The notes below the pieces were generated by a model. It did not search any database. It was not told the DNA's origin and saw only the letters and a program-made list of their open reading frames with translations. A stretch of DNA of 64,000 nt from Flavobacterium soyae (GTDB taxonomy: Bacteria; Bacteroidota; Bacteroidia; Flavobacteriales; Flavobacteriaceae): assembly GCF_021245985.1 (NCBI RefSeq), contig NZ_JAJQXA010000005.1, forward strand, positions 186,001-250,000, in the 5' to 3' direction. A program made the translations under genes and the position numbers. Shown here piece after piece: positions 37,635-45,477 of this stretch. Position 1 is the stretch's first letter. The number at the start of each line of letters is the position of its first letter.

Positions 37635-37871
37635 ATGAATACAAAATTCGAAACTTTAAAAGCAAGTGTACAGGAAATTATTGATTTGATTGCTGCAGGA
37701 GATTCCAGAGAAGCAAATAATAAATTATTAGATGTAAGTGAGGTGTTAGATGAAATGATTGATTTTGCTGAAGAAGATGAAGAAGTAAGGGAAATAAGCA
37801 GATATCAGGTTTTGCTAAACCAGCTTCATGTAAAAATTAATGGAGAAGAAGAGGTAGATGGCGGCGAATAA
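37635..37871 (+). CDS. Small acidic hypothetical protein
   Basis: 78 residues, very acidic at the C-terminus (EEDEEVREIS, NGEEEVDGGE), predicted all-helical with KLLDVSEVLDEMIDFAEEDE. It overlaps the start of the following YchJ-type gene by 14 bases, so it is probably cotranscribed and coupled with it. No family known to me. Confidence 0.7.
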   Translation: MNTKFETLKASVQEIIDLIAAGDSREANNKLLDVSEVLDEMIDFAEEDEEVREISRYQVLLNQLHVKINGEEEVDGGE

Positions 37872-38238
37872 ATGCTTTTGTGATACAGGATTATCGTTTG
37901 AAAATTGCTGTGGATTGTATCTCGAAAACAATCAAAAAGCACCCACGGCTTTGGCTTTAATGCGTTCCAGATATTCGGCTTATGCCACTCATAATGGCGA
38001 TTATCTTTTAGAAACGACTTATATTTCTGAAAGAAAATATTATTCGAAAGCCGAAATTCTAAAATGGGCAGCGGCCAATAAATGGCAGAAATTAGAAATC
38101 CTGAGTTTTACAGAAAATACAGTGGAGTTTAAAGCTTATTTTTTAGATTCAAACAATAAACCCCAGATACATTACGAATTTTCAACTTTTAAATTAGAAA
38201 ATAATGCGTGGTTTTATGTCGACGGAAAGTTTGAATAA
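37858..38238 (+). CDS. YchJ-family protein with SEC-C zinc motif
   Basis: 126 residues. The N-terminal CFCDTGLSFENCCGLY (Cys6, Cys8, Cys17, Cys18) is a SEC-C type zinc-binding motif. The rest (ALMRSRYSAYATHNGDYLLE, NAWFYVDGKFE) matches the NTF2-like body of the YchJ/UPF0225 family. Its biochemical role is unknown. ATG at 37858 lies inside the preceding frame. Confidence 0.85.
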   Translation: MAANKCFCDTGLSFENCCGLYLENNQKAPTALALMRSRYSAYATHNGDYLLETTYISERKYYSKAEILKWAAANKWQKLEILSFTENTVEFKAYFLDSNNKPQIHYEFSTFKLENNAWFYVDGKFE

Positions 38239-38313
38239 ACTACACAATTTGTATTGATTTTGGGTTATTTTGTTTTGATATTTTAACTAAAAATTAATAA
38301 ACGTTTCTATTTT

Positions 38314-38347
38314 CATAATTCTAAAAAGGCTTAATTTTAGAATTATG
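38314..38347 (+). promoter_or_regulatory. Perfect 13-bp inverted repeat covering the start codon of the VWA gene
   Basis: CATAATTCTAAAA (38314-38326) and TTTTAGAATTATG (38335-38347) are perfect inverses with an 8-base loop, and the last ATG is the initiation codon. In RNA the start would be paired; in DNA it could be an operator. Confidence 0.55.
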
Positions 38348-39463
38348 AAAAACGAATTTAAAAAAGGTTTTTATTTTAAGTCGTACGAAGCCCCATTTCA
38401 GTCTCCGTTTGAAAAACTTTTTGGTATTTTCAAAGAGCTAATCACCCATACTTCGGGCGATTTTGACGAAGCAATCAGCTGGCTTCGGGAGTTAGATGTA
38501 GAATATAAACTAACTGATGAGAACTACACAATCGATGATTTTATCGAAGATTTAAAAAAGAAAGGTTACATAAAAGACGAAGTCAAAGAAGACGGTACAA
38601 ATGGTTTTGGAATAACTGCAAAAACAGAGCGCGCAATTCGCCAGCAGGCGTTAGACCAGATTTTTGGAAATCTAAAGCGCTCCGGAAACGGAAATCACAA
38701 AACAAAATATGCAGGGAATGGCGATGAACATACAGGAGAATTTCGCGAATTTAATTTTGGCGATAGTTTAGAACGTATTTCACTGACCGAAAGTCTCCGA
38801 AATGCCCAAATCAATAATGGTGTTGAAAGTTTCATGCTGACAGAAAATGATTTAATTGTCGAAGAAACGCAGTACAAAGCACAAATGAGCACCGTTTTGA
38901 TGATAGACATTAGCCACAGTATGATTTTGTATGGCGAAGACCGAATCACTCCCGCCAAAAAAGTGGCAATGGCTTTGGCCGAATTAATTACAACCCGTTA
39001 TCCAAAAGATACACTAGATATTTTGGTTTTTGGAAACGATGCCTGGACAATTCCAATTAAAGATTTACCATATTTACAAGTTGGTCCGTATCACACTAAT
39101 ACGGTTGCCGGATTGCAGTTGGCGATGGATATTTTACGTCGAAAACGAAATACCAACAAGCAGATTTTCATGATTACCGACGGAAAGCCAAGCTGTGTGC
39201 GTGAGCGCGATGGTTCTTATTATATGAACAGTAACGGCCTCGACGAATATATTGTAGACAAATGTTATACGCAGGCGCAGCAAGCCAGAAAATTACACAT
39301 TCCGATTACGACTTTTATGATTGCAAACGATCCGTATTTACAGCGATTTGTGAATCATTTTACAGAAGCAAATCAGGGAAAAGCATTTTATACCGGATTA
39401 AAAGGTCTTGGTGAAATGATTTTTGAAGATTATGAAACGAATAGGAAGAAGAGGGTTCGTTGA
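38345..39463 (+). CDS. VWA-domain protein, partner of the AAA ATPase
   Basis: 372 residues, no signal peptide. The VWA domain (about 180-350) has the MIDAS signature DISHS (Asp188, Ser190, Ser192) and a second acidic site in MITDGKPS. The N-terminal 170 residues are helical and charged. The next gene codes for a MoxR/ChlI-like AAA ATPase, a pairing known from metal chelatases and MoxR systems, in which the ATPase remodels a target held by the VWA protein. The client here is unknown. Start: the ATG within the inverted repeat described above. Confidence 0.85.
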   Translation: MKNEFKKGFYFKSYEAPFQSPFEKLFGIFKELITHTSGDFDEAISWLRELDVEYKLTDENYTIDDFIEDLKKKGYIKDEVKEDGTNGFGITAKTERAIRQQALDQIFGNLKRSGNGNHKTKYAGNGDEHTGEFREFNFGDSLERISLTESLRNAQINNGVESFMLTENDLIVEETQYKAQMSTVLMIDISHSMILYGEDRITPAKKVAMALAELITTRYPKDTLDILVFGNDAWTIPIKDLPYLQVGPYHTNTVAGLQLAMDILRRKRNTNKQIFMITDGKPSCVRERDGSYYMNSNGLDEYIVDKCYTQAQQARKLHIPITTFMIANDPYLQRFVNHFTEANQGKAFYTGLKGLGEMIFEDYETNRKKRVR

Positions 39464-39538
39464 TTTAGGTTCAAAGTTGCAAAGGTTCAAAGGGACAAAG
39501 GTTTTTGCAAATTAATTTATAGACAAAGTATATCGTAG

Positions 39539-39558
39539 AGACGCACAGCAGTGCGTCT
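39539..39558. repeat. Short REP-like hairpin
   Basis: AGACGCAC-AGCA-GTGCGTCT, a perfect 8-bp stem preceded by GTAG. It is one of several small hairpin types between genes. Just before it (39467-39500) is a fragment of the CAAAGG/GGTTCAAAG repeat type. Confidence 0.7.
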
Positions 39559-39625
39559 AACCCAAAGTAGCAACACAATATTTGCCGTTAAAAAAAACAA
39601 TAAACAAAATAAGATATTTCATAAA

Positions 39626-41089
39626 ATGGAAATTAACAATATAAAAACATTAGGGCAGTTAAAAGCTGCAGGATATAAAAGCATAAGTATAAAGGACGAA
39701 TTGCGAAATAACCTTCGTGAAAAAATAAAATCAGGAAAACCGGTTTTTGAAGGCGTTCACGGATTCGAAAATACCGTAATTCCAGAATTGGAACGCGCGA
39801 TTCTTTCTCGTCACAATATCAATTTGTTAGGACTTCGCGGACAGGCAAAAACGCGTTTAGCGCGTAAAATGATTGAATTGTTAGATGAATATATTCCATT
39901 TGTAACGGGTTCAGAAATCAATGACGATCCTTTGAATCCAATTTCACGATTTGCAAAAGATTTAATCGAAGAAAAAGTAGATGAAACCCCAATTTCCTGG
40001 TTACACAGAAACGAACGTTTCTTCGAGAAATTAGCAACACCAGATGTTACTGTAGCCGATTTAATTGGCGATGTCGACCCAATTAAAGCAGCAAATTTAA
40101 AATTATCTTATGCAGATGACCGGGTAATTCATTTCGGAATGATTCCGAGAGCAAACAGAAGTATTTTTGTCATTAACGAATTACCAGATTTACAAGCCAG
40201 AATTCAGGTTGCATTGTTTAATATCCTGCAGGAAGGCGATATTCAAATTCGCGGATTTAAATTGAGAATGCCTCTTGATATGCAGTTTATTTTTACCGCA
40301 AATCCGGAAGATTATACCAACAGAGGAAGTATTGTAACGCCTCTTAAAGATAGGATTGGTTCTCAGATTTTAACGCATTATCCTGAAACGGTTGAAATTG
40401 CAAGAACAATTACACAACAGGAAGCAAAACTGGATGAAGACCAAAGCGATATCGTTTATGTTCCAAATTTGGCCAAAGATATTTTAGAGCAAATTAGTTT
40501 TGAAGCCCGCGAAAGCGAATATATCGATAATAAAAGTGGTGTAAGTGCCAGAATGAGTATTACAGCTTTTGAAAATTTAATAAGTACTGCAGAACGCCGT
40601 GCTTTAAAAGCAGGGGTTGATAAAACAAATCTTCGTTTGTCTGATTTTATGGGAATCATCCCGGCAATTACAGGAAAAGTAGAACTGGTTTATGAAGGAG
40701 AGCAGGAGGGAGCAGCAGTTGTTGCGCAGTATTTAATTGGTTCAGCAATCAGGACTTTATTTCCGGCATTTTTTCCGAAGATTGAAAAATTAGAAAAACC
40801 GGGAGAAAAAACACCTTATTCTGATTTGATCGAATGGTTTTTTGCAGAAAGTGGTTTTGAATTATTAGATGATGCTTCAGATGCTGAATATCAGGCAACA
40901 TTAGACGAAGTCACTCCTTTAGATATTTTATTAAAAAAATACCAGCCGCAATTAGATCAAAAAGATGGATATTTTGTAAAAGAGTTTATTTTATGGGCTT
41001 TAGTTGAATACAAAAAATTAAGCAAAGATCGTTTTGCACAAGGACATCAGTTTAAAGATATGTACGGAAGCTATATTAGTAAATTGTAA
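39626..41089 (+). CDS. MoxR/ChlI-like AAA+ ATPase
   Basis: 487 residues from ATG at 39626; upstream in-frame codons come from the repeat region and are discarded. Walker A is GLRGQAKT (69-76) and Walker B IFVINE (180-185); FTANPEDYTNRGSIVTPLKD contains the sensor 1 and arginine-finger region. This is the architecture of the magnesium-chelatase I/MoxR branch. It follows the VWA gene by 162 bases, and the two products should act as a pair. A long perfect hairpin follows the stop codon. Confidence 0.85.
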   Translation: MEINNIKTLGQLKAAGYKSISIKDELRNNLREKIKSGKPVFEGVHGFENTVIPELERAILSRHNINLLGLRGQAKTRLARKMIELLDEYIPFVTGSEINDDPLNPISRFAKDLIEEKVDETPISWLHRNERFFEKLATPDVTVADLIGDVDPIKAANLKLSYADDRVIHFGMIPRANRSIFVINELPDLQARIQVALFNILQEGDIQIRGFKLRMPLDMQFIFTANPEDYTNRGSIVTPLKDRIGSQILTHYPETVEIARTITQQEAKLDEDQSDIVYVPNLAKDILEQISFEARESEYIDNKSGVSARMSITAFENLISTAERRALKAGVDKTNLRLSDFMGIIPAITGKVELVYEGEQEGAAVVAQYLIGSAIRTLFPAFFPKIEKLEKPGEKTPYSDLIEWFFAESGFELLDDASDAEYQATLDEVTPLDILLKKYQPQLDQKDGYFVKEFILWALVEYKKLSKDRFAQGHQFKDMYGSYISKL

Positions 41090-41115
41090 ATTATCAATTG
41101 ATAATTATAACTTTT

Positions 41116-41163
41116 AAACCCGACAGATTTATCCCGAAGCCTCGGGATAAATCTGTCGGGTTT
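41116..41163 (+). terminator. Perfect 22-bp hairpin after the AAA gene
   Basis: The left arm 41116-41137 and right arm 41142-41163 pair without mismatch around the loop AGCC; the core is CGACAGATTTATCCCGA. Only a short T tract follows, so it may be a dispersed repeat used as terminator. Confidence 0.75.
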
Positions 41164-41176
41164 CTTATGTTTAATG

Positions 41177-41209
41177 ATCTTAGTCAAAGTTTTAAACTTT
41201 GACTAAGAT
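41177..41209. repeat. Near-perfect palindrome ATCTTAGTCAAAGTTT
   Basis: Sixteen-base arms on either side of one T. It lies just before the promoter of the EamA gene and may be an operator or a repeat. Confidence 0.55.
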
Positions 41210-41236
41210 TTATATTAAATCAGATATTTTAAAACC

Positions 41237-41244
41237 TATTTTTG
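41237..41244 (+). promoter_or_regulatory. -7 element of the EamA gene
   Basis: TATTTTTG fits TAnnTTTG, 18 bases before the ATG at 41263. Confidence 0.5.
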
Positions 41245-41262
41245 TACTTAAAATTTAATCCC

Positions 41263-42114
41263 ATGTTGTTTCTTGTTTTAAGTATTTTATGCAGTGTAAC
41301 GGTTGGTGTTATCTTCAAAATAACCCGTAAATACAATGCAAATCCAATTCAAATTATAGCTTTCAATTATGTAACGGCAATATCCCTTTGCTATTTTACT
41401 TTCAGCCCGGATTTAAATGTAGTTCATACTGATGCGCCTTGGAATATTTATGCAGCAGTTGGTATTTTACTGCCTATTGTTTTTCTGTTTTTATTCACTT
41501 CCATAAAACATATGGGAATTGCAAAAACAGATGCTGCACAGCGTTTATCGCTCTTTATTCCGATAATTGCAGCCTGGCTGATTTTTAAAGAAGAATTCAA
41601 TTCGTATAAAGTTATTGGGTTGATAATAGGATTTATTGCGTTGTTATTCATCTTAAAAAAGCAATCAGGAAACGATCAAAACAAATGGATTTATCCGGCA
41701 GCTGTATTTATAGGTTTCGGGATTATCGATATACTTTTTAAACAAATCGCACTTTTTACAGCTTTGCCTTATACTACTTCATTGTTTATAGTTTTTGATA
41801 TTGCATTGGCCGTTTCTTTGCTTGTTGTGGTTTATGATGCTGCTATAAAAAAGGTAAAACTGAATTACAAGAACATTCTTTTTGGAGGTTTAGTCGGGAT
41901 CTTCAACTTCGGAAATATATTATTTTATCTAAAAGCTCATAAAGCTTTCGCCGAAAATCCATCAACAGTTTTTGCAGGAATGAATATGGGCGTAATTGTT
42001 TTAGGAAGTCTTGTTGGAATGCTTTTCTTCAAAGAAAAACTATCTAAAATCAATATTTTGGGGCTTGTTTTGGCCTTAATCGCCATTGTTTTTATCGTAA
42101 AATCACAATTTTAG
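41263..42114 (+). CDS. EamA/DMT-superfamily transporter
   Basis: 283 residues from ATG at 41263; the in-frame TTG seven codons earlier lies in the promoter. About ten hydrophobic segments cover the length, in two EamA-like halves: KTDAAQRLSLFIPIIAAWLI closes the first and FAGMNMGVIVLGSLVGMLFF the second. Transporters of this superfamily export metabolites or import sugars. The substrate cannot be predicted. Confidence 0.82.
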   Translation: MLFLVLSILCSVTVGVIFKITRKYNANPIQIIAFNYVTAISLCYFTFSPDLNVVHTDAPWNIYAAVGILLPIVFLFLFTSIKHMGIAKTDAAQRLSLFIPIIAAWLIFKEEFNSYKVIGLIIGFIALLFILKKQSGNDQNKWIYPAAVFIGFGIIDILFKQIALFTALPYTTSLFIVFDIALAVSLLVVVYDAAIKKVKLNYKNILFGGLVGIFNFGNILFYLKAHKAFAENPSTVFAGMNMGVIVLGSLVGMLFFKEKLSKINILGLVLALIAIVFIVKSQF

Positions 42115-42223
42115 TACTTTTTTTAATTTCTTAAATTATTAATTTACAAGGGGTTTAATATTAAGTTTGTGTTTTTTTTAAATAAATTCTACTAATTCTA
42201 TAGAATTTATAAATAATATTTTA

Positions 42224-42231
42224 TAGATTTG
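42224..42231 (+). promoter_or_regulatory. -7 element of the Cys-rich leader
   Basis: TAGATTTG fits TAnnTTTG immediately upstream of the first leader ORF, whose second ATG (42240) is kept because the start site should lie at about 42237-42240. Confidence 0.5.
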
Positions 42232-42239
42232 CAATGACA

Positions 42240-42326
42240 ATGAAAAACTATAGTCTAAATATCATCCCGTTTGTGTGCAGCTTGACGATGTGCTGCATGT
42301 CAAACAATGCGATGAAACGGCGTTAA
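42240..42326 (+). CDS. Putative leader peptide 1 (Cys codons in a hairpin), 28 residues
   Basis: MKNYSLNIIPFVCSLTMCCM is followed by eight more residues. An ATG two codons earlier (42234) is in frame. Three Cys codons (42276-42278, 42291-42296) lie in a potential hairpin (42269-42305) with arms GTTTG..TGCAGC and GCTGCA..CAAAC. The peptide is followed 31 bases on by an intrinsic terminator. This arrangement is that of a transcription attenuator. The ORF is too short for statistics; its placement is the evidence. Confidence 0.5.
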   Translation: MKNYSLNIIPFVCSLTMCCMSNNAMKRR

Positions 42327-42357
42327 TAGAGAAAGTACTTGTTAGTTATTTTTTTTT

Positions 42358-42388
42358 AGCCTTTCATGCACCATGAAAGGCTTTTTTT
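42358..42388 (+). terminator. Intrinsic terminator inside the glutamate dehydrogenase leader
   Basis: AGCCTTTCATG (42358-42368) pairs perfectly with CATGAAAGGCT (42372-42382), followed by a T run. It lies between the two tiny ORFs and 166 bases upstream of the dehydrogenase gene, so transcripts must pass it or start after it. Confidence 0.8.
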
Positions 42389-42411
42389 AGGAACTATTAA
42401 ATAAAAATAAA

Positions 42412-42489
42412 ATGAGATCGAATAGAAACATAAATAGTATGATGCATTGCTGCCAGATGAAAATTCCTTGTTGCATGTGCAGCTGCTGA
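42412..42489 (+). CDS. Cys/Met-rich micropeptide 2, 25 residues
   Basis: MRSNRNINSMMHCCQMKIPC is followed by CMCSC. Six Cys and five Met in 25 residues, nearly all in the second half. It starts 24 bases after the terminator T run and stops 64 bases before the glutamate dehydrogenase ATG. It may be a second control peptide or a tiny metal-binding protein. Confidence 0.5.
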   Translation: MRSNRNINSMMHCCQMKIPCCMCSC

Positions 42490-42553
42490 TTTTATTCAGA
42501 GAAACATTTTATTAAGTCCAAATCGATAAACCAAAAAAATAAAAATAAACACT

Positions 42554-43840
42554 ATGAGTGCAGAAATTATAAAACAGAACCCCTTTCAATCTATGATTGA
42601 CAGGTTTAATATAGCAGCCGATATTCTTAAATTAGATGAATCTATAAGATTGAAGCTGCAGCGTCCGGAAAAACAAATTGTGGTTAATTTTTCTATAACA
42701 TTAGATAATGGAACCGAGCAAAACTTTGAAGGATACCGCGTAATTCACAATACAGCTTTAGGCCCGTCAAAAGGCGGAATTCGTTATGATAATGCTGTTA
42801 ATCTTGATGAAGTAAAAGCATTGGCAGCCTGGATGACGTGGAAATCTGCCGTAACGGGAATTCCGTTTGGAGGAGCAAAAGGTGGAATTATCTGCGATCC
42901 GAGAACACTTTCTAAAACAGAATTAGAAAGGATTACAAGAGCTTATACAAAAGCGTTAGCTGATATTTTTGGGCCCGAAAAAGATGTTCCTGCGCCGGAT
43001 ATGGGAACAGGTCCAGACGAAATGGGCTGGTTAATGGATGAATTTTCATTAGTTCACGGCAAAACAATTCATGCTGTTGTAACGGGAAAACATTTACATT
43101 CTGGAGGATCATTAGGAAGAGTAGAAGCAACCGGAAGAGGAGTAAGCATTATTACTTTGCTTGCACTTGAAAAATTAAAAATAAGACCGGCAAGATCTAC
43201 TGCTGCCATTCAGGGATTTGGAAATGTCGGTTTGCATTCGGCTTTGTTTTTATATGAAAAAGGAGTTAAGATTGTTGCCGTAAGCGATGTTTCTGAAGCG
43301 TTTTTCAATCCTGAAGGAATTAATATTCCAGAGTTGATTTTGTATTACAATCTGAATAATAAAACTATTAAAGGTTATCCAAATTCAGTTGCGATCAAAC
43401 ACGAAGATTTATTGCTTTTAGATGTTGATGTTTTGATTCCGGCTGCAAAAGAAGATGTTATTACACAAAAGAATGCCAAAGATATTCGTGCCAAAATAAT
43501 TATTGAAGCTGCAAATGGCCCGGTATCTTCAGATGCTGATAAAATTTTACACGAGAATAATGTTTTAGTAGTTCCGGATATTTTAGCAAATGCCGGAGGT
43601 GTAACGGTTTCTTATTTTGAGTGGCTTCAAAATTCATTGTTAGAATTCTGGAGAATACATCAAATTAATAAACGTTTAGAAGATATATTAGAAAAAGGTT
43701 TTGAAACTGTATTTAGAGTTGCTGCCAAACATAGTGTAACGCCGCGAATTGCAGCTTATATTATCGCTTTGAAAAAAGTGGCAGACACGCAATTTGTTAA
43801 AGAAATAGCTCTGGAAGCCGATAAATACAAACAAAACTAG
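42554..43840 (+). CDS. gdhA: Glu/Leu/Phe/Val-family dehydrogenase, probably glutamate dehydrogenase
   Basis: 428 residues, the usual length of the smaller hexameric enzymes. PSKGGIRY (Lys73), TWKSAVTGIPFGGAKGG (Lys97 and catalytic Lys109) and the Rossmann motif IQGFGNVG are all present. It reversibly deaminates glutamate to 2-oxoglutarate with NAD(P). Coenzyme choice is not clear from the sequence. The gene is preceded by the unusual leader with two Cys-rich micropeptides and a terminator, suggesting expression tied to amino-acid or sulfur supply. It is monocistronic as far as visible. Confidence 0.93.
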   Translation: MSAEIIKQNPFQSMIDRFNIAADILKLDESIRLKLQRPEKQIVVNFSITLDNGTEQNFEGYRVIHNTALGPSKGGIRYDNAVNLDEVKALAAWMTWKSAVTGIPFGGAKGGIICDPRTLSKTELERITRAYTKALADIFGPEKDVPAPDMGTGPDEMGWLMDEFSLVHGKTIHAVVTGKHLHSGGSLGRVEATGRGVSIITLLALEKLKIRPARSTAAIQGFGNVGLHSALFLYEKGVKIVAVSDVSEAFFNPEGINIPELILYYNLNNKTIKGYPNSVAIKHEDLLLLDVDVLIPAAKEDVITQKNAKDIRAKIIIEAANGPVSSDADKILHENNVLVVPDILANAGGVTVSYFEWLQNSLLEFWRIHQINKRLEDILEKGFETVFRVAAKHSVTPRIAAYIIALKKVADTQFVKEIALEADKYKQN

Positions 43841-43867
43841 ATTTTTTATAAGAGAAATTTAAGACTA

Positions 43868-43918
43868 TTTTCATCGATTAATATCAATATATTTGTATCA
43901 GATATTGTTTGATGAAAA
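43868..43918 (+). promoter_or_regulatory. Promoter of the desaturase-family gene inside an inverted repeat
   Basis: TATATTTG (43888-43895) is the -7 element. TTTTCATC (43868-43875) and GATGAAAA (43911-43918) are perfect inverses flanking it, which suits a repressor site. Confidence 0.5.
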
Positions 43919-43983
43919 TATCTTTTTTAGTTTAATTAATTGTTGTTTAGTTTCTTAAAATCGATAAAAAGTAATTTTTAAAA

Positions 43984-45207
43984 ATGAAAAACATTAATTT
44001 TCTTGCATTTGCAATGCCCGCTTTCTTTCTGTTTTTATTTCTGGAATATAAGCTGGCACAACGAAAAAAGAGACCTGAAATTTTTAATTATGAAAGTTCT
44101 GTTTCTAATATTAGTATTGGAATTGCAGAGCGATTGATTAATTTGTTTGTTGCCGCAAGCTTTTACCAATTGTACTATTTGATTTATGATGATTATCGGA
44201 TTTTTGATGTTCCGAGTAATTTTTTAGTCTGGATTGCCTTAATTCTTGCCACAGATTTTGTCTGGTATTGGTATCACAGATTAGGACATGAAGTCAATTT
44301 TTTCTGGGCAGCACACATTGTACATCATCATAGTGAAGAATTTAATTTTACGGCCGCCGCCAGAATTACCACTTTTCAGGCCATTATCAGAACAGGATTT
44401 TGGTGTATCCTTCCTTTTGTTGGGTTTCATCCCACAATGGTAATTACCATGCTTATTGTTCACGGAGCATATTCTTTTTTTACGCACACACAGCTCGTAG
44501 GAAAAATAAAATGGCTCGAATATATTTTTGTAACACCTTCTGTTCATGGTGTTCATCACGCATCTGACGAAAAATACCTTGATAAAAATTACGGCGATAT
44601 GTTTACGTTTTGGGATCGCCTTTTTGGAACTTTCCAGGAAGAAGAAGAAAAACCAAAATACGGATTAACACATCCGCTAAAAAGTTATAGTTTCCTTTGG
44701 CAGCATTTTCATTATTATTTTGAAATATACGAATTGTGGCGTCGCTCAAAAGGATTTAAAGCAAGATGGAAAGCCGTATTCGGCAGCCCTGCGCATATGG
44801 ATCAGGATATTCGTCCTACTTTGGAAAAGCGTTTTCTACAAGATAAAAGCAATCCGCACCAAAGACTTCGTTTTAGAAATTACCTTTATATTCAATTAGG
44901 AATCTGTACTTTACTGCTAACCGTTTTTACGTATTATTTTGATCATTTAGAGGCGTATGATAAAATTTTTGTATTGTCGATTATAATTATCACTTTAATA
45001 AACTGCGGCGCTATTTTAGAACAGCGAAAATGGATTTATTATCTAGAATATACCCGTATTTTTATAATAACGACGTATTTTTTATACGAAAGAGATCTAA
45101 CCATATTTTTCTTCGTTCCGCTGGTCATTATGATTTTTGCAGAGCAATTATTCTCGCTTAGTAAATATTATCAAAATATGATTTTGCAGCTAGAATCTGC
45201 AGAGTAA
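43984..45207 (+). CDS. Sterol desaturase/fatty acid hydroxylase-family membrane protein
   Basis: 407 residues with several membrane helices. The di-iron histidine motifs are complete: HRLGH (98-102), HIVHHH (111-116) and HGVHH (188-192). Enzymes of this family hydroxylate or desaturate lipids at a non-haem di-iron centre. The C-terminal 120 residues add further helices. It carries its own promoter and a strong downstream hairpin, so it is probably monocistronic. Its lipid substrate is unknown. Confidence 0.88.
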   Translation: MKNINFLAFAMPAFFLFLFLEYKLAQRKKRPEIFNYESSVSNISIGIAERLINLFVAASFYQLYYLIYDDYRIFDVPSNFLVWIALILATDFVWYWYHRLGHEVNFFWAAHIVHHHSEEFNFTAAARITTFQAIIRTGFWCILPFVGFHPTMVITMLIVHGAYSFFTHTQLVGKIKWLEYIFVTPSVHGVHHASDEKYLDKNYGDMFTFWDRLFGTFQEEEEKPKYGLTHPLKSYSFLWQHFHYYFEIYELWRRSKGFKARWKAVFGSPAHMDQDIRPTLEKRFLQDKSNPHQRLRFRNYLYIQLGICTLLLTVFTYYFDHLEAYDKIFVLSIIIITLINCGAILEQRKWIYYLEYTRIFIITTYFLYERDLTIFFFVPLVIMIFAEQLFSLSKYYQNMILQLESAE

Positions 45208-45216
45208 AATAAAAGA

Positions 45217-45302
45217 AAAACCGCCACGAATCCACGAATTATTTAAATACAAATTAGTGAATTGCTTCACCAATTCGCTATCGCTCGGGTCGTGGCGGTT
45301 TT
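45217..45302 (+). terminator. Long hairpin after the desaturase-family gene
   Basis: AAAACCGCCACGA (45217-45229) pairs with TCGTGGCGGTTTT (45290-45302), with a 60-base loop that includes its own short inverted pieces (GTGAATTGCTTCAC). Confidence 0.6.
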
Positions 45303-45306
45303 ATTT

Positions 45307-45394
45307 CCTGCAAGATTTCCAAAACCTTGTAGGTATAATTTATCAAGTTTAGGAATCGATATAGAAACCTACAAGGTTTTGAAAACCTTGCAGG
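45307..45394. repeat. Long inverted repeat CCTGCAAGGTTTT family
   Basis: The left arm (45307-45335: CCTGCAAGATTTCCAAAACC, then TTGTAGGT) is an imperfect inverse of the right arm (45366-45394), which contains ACCTACAAGGTTTTGAAAAC and ends CCTTGCAGG. A single half copy, CCTGCAAGGTTTTCAAAACC, is at 59712-59731. Confidence 0.8.
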
Positions 45395-45410
45395 AATGCT
45401 GCATTTTTTT

Positions 45411-45471
45411 GCCACAGATTAAAAGGATTTAAATGATTTTTTAATCTGTGTTAATCTGTGAAATCTGTGGC
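45411..45471. repeat. Inverted repeat GCCACAGATT family
   Basis: GCCACAGATTAAAAGGATTT at the left faces AATCTGTG...AAATCTGTGGC at the right. The same arms flank the composite repeat at 53886-54272. Confidence 0.8.
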
Positions 45472-45477
45472 TAAAAA

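Noticed and set aside
39551..39625. Upstream extension of the AAA ATPase
   Set aside because: These codons come from the REP-like hairpin and spacer; the conserved protein starts at MEINNIK (39626).
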